Source: an uncultured Flavobacteriales bacterium (GTDB taxonomy: Bacteria; Bacteroidota; Bacteroidia; Flavobacteriales_G; Salibacteraceae). Taken from it: 64,000 bases of DNA. Positions 61,818-64,000 of this stretch are shown here, one piece after another. The notes beneath the pieces are model-generated. The model was not told the DNA's origin, ran no database searches, and was given only the letters and a program-made list of their open reading frames with translations. Both the position numbers and the translations under genes were made by a program. How positions within the stretch are numbered: position 1 is the first letter of the stretch; each line of letters opens with the position of its first letter. Where the stretch lies: positions 1 to 64,000 of the forward strand of contig CALCCE010000250.1 of the NCBI GenBank assembly GCA_937899835.1. The letters are read 5' to 3'.

Positions 61818-62549
61818 ATGCGTACAGCTGAAATCACCACGGCACAGAACGTCATCATTGAGTATGAACTTGGTTTGTTGAAAGACCGAATTATGGCTTT
61901 CATCCTTGACTTCATCATTCTTTTGGCGGCCATATTTCTCCTCGCCTTTCTCTTTATTACCGCCTTCGGAGCAGGTGATGCCTACGGGTATTTCACTTAC
62001 CTGGTGCTGCTGCCTGTGTTTTTCTTCTATTCCCTGTTTTGGGAAGTGTTCAACAATGGACAATCGATCGGCAAAATGGCATTGAGCATTCGGGTGGTGC
62101 GGGTCAATGGCAACAAGCCCGATTTGAGCGATTACATCCTCCGGTGGTCCTTCCGCATGATCGACATTTACCTCTCGGTTGGCTCTGTGGCGGCTATCCT
62201 CATCAGTTCGGGCGAAAAAAACCAACGCTTAGGTGGGTTGCTCAGCAATACCACCGTGGTGAAAGTCAACAAAAGTGTGCCTTTGCGCCTGGCCGACATT
62301 GTGAAGATCAGCACCCGCGATCAATACGAACCAAAGTACCCGCAAGTGGCGCGCCTTCGGGAAGAAGACATGCTGGTGATTAAAGCAGTTATCGAGCGCT
62401 ACCGCAGGTTGCGCAATCCGGCCCACCGCCAGGTGGTGATCGACCTCACGGCACACATGTGCGAGGTGTTGGACATTCCGCCCATCAAGAAAAAACGCCT
62501 GGAGTTTCTAAAAACCTTGATCAAAGACTACATCGTACTCACGCGGTAG
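61818..62549 (+). CDS. RDD-family membrane protein
   Basis: 243 residues. The N-terminal 165 residues are the RDD domain (KDRIMAFILDFIILLAAIFL with the Arg-Asp pair, FWEVFNNGQSIGKMALSIRV, SDYILRWSFRMIDIYLS, GEKNQRLGGLLSNTTVVKV). A soluble, helical C-terminus of about 80 residues follows (RYRRLRNPAHRQVVIDLTAH). RDD proteins are membrane proteins of unknown or ion-linked function. Members next to SpoIIM/DUF58/MoxR genes are frequent. The gene is divergent from the SpoIIM-like gene and convergent with 62551-63093. Confidence 0.9.
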   Translation: MRTAEITTAQNVIIEYELGLLKDRIMAFILDFIILLAAIFLLAFLFITAFGAGDAYGYFTYLVLLPVFFFYSLFWEVFNNGQSIGKMALSIRVVRVNGNKPDLSDYILRWSFRMIDIYLSVGSVAAILISSGEKNQRLGGLLSNTTVVKVNKSVPLRLADIVKISTRDQYEPKYPQVARLREEDMLVIKAVIERYRRLRNPAHRQVVIDLTAHMCEVLDIPPIKKKRLEFLKTLIKDYIVLTR

Positions 62550-62550
62550 T

Positions 62551-63093
62551 TTAACCTTTGCCTGCTCCCTTGAAATAGTCCTCTTTGTCTTTGAAAAGCA
62601 GGTTAAAGGTGGTGAGGCTTCCGTAGGCCCGAGTGATGTACTGCTGCAAGTGCACCTTTTCTTCATCGTTGAGGCTTTTATGAGAATTGATATTTTGTTC
62701 CAACACCCGAAGCCGATCGCGCAACATCACAATTTTGTGAAAAAACACTTCTACCGGAATTTCTTTGGCTTGCAGATCGGGGTTGGAAGGTTTAATATCT
62801 AGCGAGCCGCCAATCCATTTTTCACCCAGATCTACTATTTCGCTGTTCATAGCGTGCTTTTCCAAGGCGTAATCAATGATTTCGCGCACCTGCTCAATGT
62901 CAATGCTATTTCCGGATGCACTGGCACCTTCCGGCCGTTCCAGCACTTCCAGATCGAGGGTAGACTTGGAGAATTGAATTTCTCCACCGTGTATAAAAAT
63001 AATATCGTAGCTGGTAAGGTGGACCCGACTGATGATGCCTTCTCCATATTTTGGATGCTCTACGCGGGTGCCAACTGCAAGGTCTTCTGCCAT
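62551..63093 (-). CDS. conserved Bacteroidota protein with N-terminal Tudor/CarD-like domain
   Basis: 180 residues. The N-terminus AEDLAVGTRVEHPKYGEGII followed by SRVHLTSYDIIFIHGG is a small SH3/Tudor-like barrel of the kind seen in CarD/UvrD C-termini (VGTRV.HP.YG.G.I). The rest is helical, with a stretch PVEVFFHKIVMLRDRLRVLE. Proteins of this general layout, of unknown function, are present in many Bacteroidota. Cytosolic. A role in nucleic-acid or RNA-polymerase binding would be inference. Confidence 0.75.
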   Translation of the reverse strand: MAEDLAVGTRVEHPKYGEGIISRVHLTSYDIIFIHGGEIQFSKSTLDLEVLERPEGASASGNSIDIEQVREIIDYALEKHAMNSEIVDLGEKWIGGSLDIKPSNPDLQAKEIPVEVFFHKIVMLRDRLRVLEQNINSHKSLNDEEKVHLQQYITRAYGSLTTFNLLFKDKEDYFKGAGKG

Positions 63094-63214
63094 ATCAATT
63101 GGGGTTATAAATAGAACGTTATCAGAAGCCTAAAAATAGGAAAGGATGCGCTTATTGCCAACGCCAAGTGCCAATTGAAGGTCACAAATGGAGAATTGCT
63201 CTATTCGTAAGTCC

Positions 63215-63793
63215 TTAAAAAATATCGTAATAGAAGCGGTATCCCAAGCCTCCACCAATGTTCACATTGCCCCACCTGTTGGGCTCGGTATAGGCCATGC
63301 GCATTTCTACACTGGCGTTGAGCACCCACCGTTCGCCCAACAAAGCATAGGCTCGGGCGCCAATGGCTCCATTGAGGTTCCATTCGTTTTGCTGTTCCAA
63401 TTCCCGGTCGTTGAATTCTACCCCAATGAGGTTCACGTAGGTACCCATGGTGAAATGTCGGCCCATGGGATGAAAATAAGTGACGCCTTCCGGAATCATA
63501 AAAAGGGCCAACAATCCTTCCACATCTCCTGAAAGGCCACCTATGGCCGCAGCCAAAGCGTAGCCAGCCGGTACTCTAAAATAGCCTTCGGAGAAGGCAT
63601 AGGTATGGTTTAAACTCACCCGCTCGTGAACGAAATAGTTCAGGTCGATGGTAAACATACCAAACGGCTCGCCGTATTTGGTAGCGTGTGAAGACCACTG
63701 ACCGCCAACGATCCAATCCCCTGGCTGAAATTGGGCGTGGGTAGGGAGCGACCATAGGGTCGCCATTAAAAGGATTCCAAGCAAATGCTTCAT
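63215..63793 (-). CDS. outer-membrane beta-barrel-like protein
   Basis: 192 residues; signal peptide about 1-20 (LMATLWSLPTHAQ). The remainder alternates hydrophobic and polar residues in eight or so strands (SHATKYGEPFGMFTIDLNYF, HFTMGTYVNLIGVEF), ending in GLGYRFYYDIF with a terminal Phe, as in OmpW/PorT-like small barrels. Function unknown. Between it and 63094 nothing else is visible. Confidence 0.75.
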   Translation of the reverse strand: MKHLLGILLMATLWSLPTHAQFQPGDWIVGGQWSSHATKYGEPFGMFTIDLNYFVHERVSLNHTYAFSEGYFRVPAGYALAAAIGGLSGDVEGLLALFMIPEGVTYFHPMGRHFTMGTYVNLIGVEFNDRELEQQNEWNLNGAIGARAYALLGERWVLNASVEMRMAYTEPNRWGNVNIGGGLGYRFYYDIF

Positions 63794-63798
63794 AGGGG

Positions 63799-64000
63799 CT
63801 AACTTTCTGTCATCGCTGTTGCCTCAATTTCTATTACCAGATCGGGATGAATCAAACGACTAATTTCCACCATGGTGGTGGCCGGCTTGATCTTGCCGAA
63901 AAACTCCTGGTGCGCTTTTCCAATAGCTTCCCAGTCGTTGATGTTGGTTACATACATGCGGGTTCGGATCACATCTTCCATCGCCCCACCGGCATCTTGT
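63799..64000 (-). CDS. RidA/YjgF-family protein, 5' end cut by window
   Basis: The C-terminal 67 residues of a RidA (YjgF/YER057c/UK114) enamine/imine deaminase: [20 protein letters not shown] then [20 protein letters not shown] and the signature end [14 protein letters not shown]. The catalytic Arg of the family is probably in the IRTRMYV strand, and the conserved Glu in EIEATA is present. The N-terminal half lies beyond 64000. An internal ATG at 63981 only looks like a start. RidA clears reactive enamines from PLP enzymes in the cytosol. Confidence 0.85.
   Translation of the reverse strand, partial: QDAGGAMEDVIRTRMYVTNINDWEAIGKAHQEFFGKIKPATTMVEISRLIHPDLVIEIEATAMTES

Noticed and set aside
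1-64000. tRNA or rRNA genes
   Set aside because: No cloverleaf with a terminal CCA or T-loop GTTCRA pattern, and no 16S/23S signature, was recognised by eye; a short tRNA could still be missed without a scan.

Overview
The window comes from a member of the Bacteroidota, probably of the Saprospiria/Lewinella type, although the lineage is inference. The support is direct: a canonical gliding-motility/type IX secretion (T9SS) gene gldM, proteins with T9SS type A C-terminal domains, DUF3857/transglutaminase proteins, MORN/YwqK-repeat secreted proteins, many Bacteroidota-style signal peptides, and few Shine-Dalgarno sequences. No rRNA, tRNA or CRISPR array was seen.

Region 1 (about 1-8,130) is AT-rich accessory DNA with all intact genes on the + strand. 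It looks like a decaying array of single-gene cassettes. Unrelated, mostly unrecognised ORFs are separated by short segments with inverted-repeat ends (for example GCTAAC/GTTAGC at 3527-3576 and GCTAAACGC/GCGTTTAGC at 4111-4269). Each next start codon follows about 2-25 bases after a GTT-type half-site. This resembles integron attC organisation, a cluster of attC-like sites without an intact integrase. Among the cassettes lie a SymE-like toxin pseudogene, IS1595- and IS4-family transposase remnants and, on the minus strand, a badly decayed tyrosine recombinase.

Region 2 (8,130-15,100) starts with clusters of palindromic repeats and passes into GC-richer core-like DNA. It holds a solitary gldM, a membrane protein, an AraC regulator and a SnoaL-like lipoprotein bracketed by a palindromic repeat family, and a YHYH-domain pseudogene with an internal stop.

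Region 3 (15,200-26,600) is housekeeping and membrane functions: a J-domain membrane protein, DUF418 and DUF2339 proteins, a helical-repeat protein, an overlapping GNAT/class-V aminotransferase pair, a thioredoxin-like protein, and an overlapping M28 peptidase/alpha-beta hydrolase pair.

Region 4 (26,595-41,690, minus strand) is cell-envelope related. One unit has two DUF3857 proteins (one an intact transglutaminase, one with its catalytic residues lost) behind a 1,101-residue TPR/MORN protein. A second has an ECF sigma factor, an anti-sigma-like membrane protein interrupted by an in-frame amber codon, two leucine-rich-repeat proteins and a CAP-like secreted protein.

Region 5 (41,800-55,320) holds a GT-C glycosyltransferase, an arsenosugar-type ArsM methyltransferase with a T9SS-exported esterase, two GT2 glycosyltransferases, another MORN protein, and a redox pair (FAD oxidoreductase plus membrane polyferredoxin) divergent from a DUF547-beta-barrel fusion.

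Region 6 (55,323-64,000) is the classical MoxR-DUF58-DUF4350-DUF4129-SpoIIM-RDD cluster, followed by a conserved small protein, an outer-membrane protein and a RidA homologue cut by the window edge.
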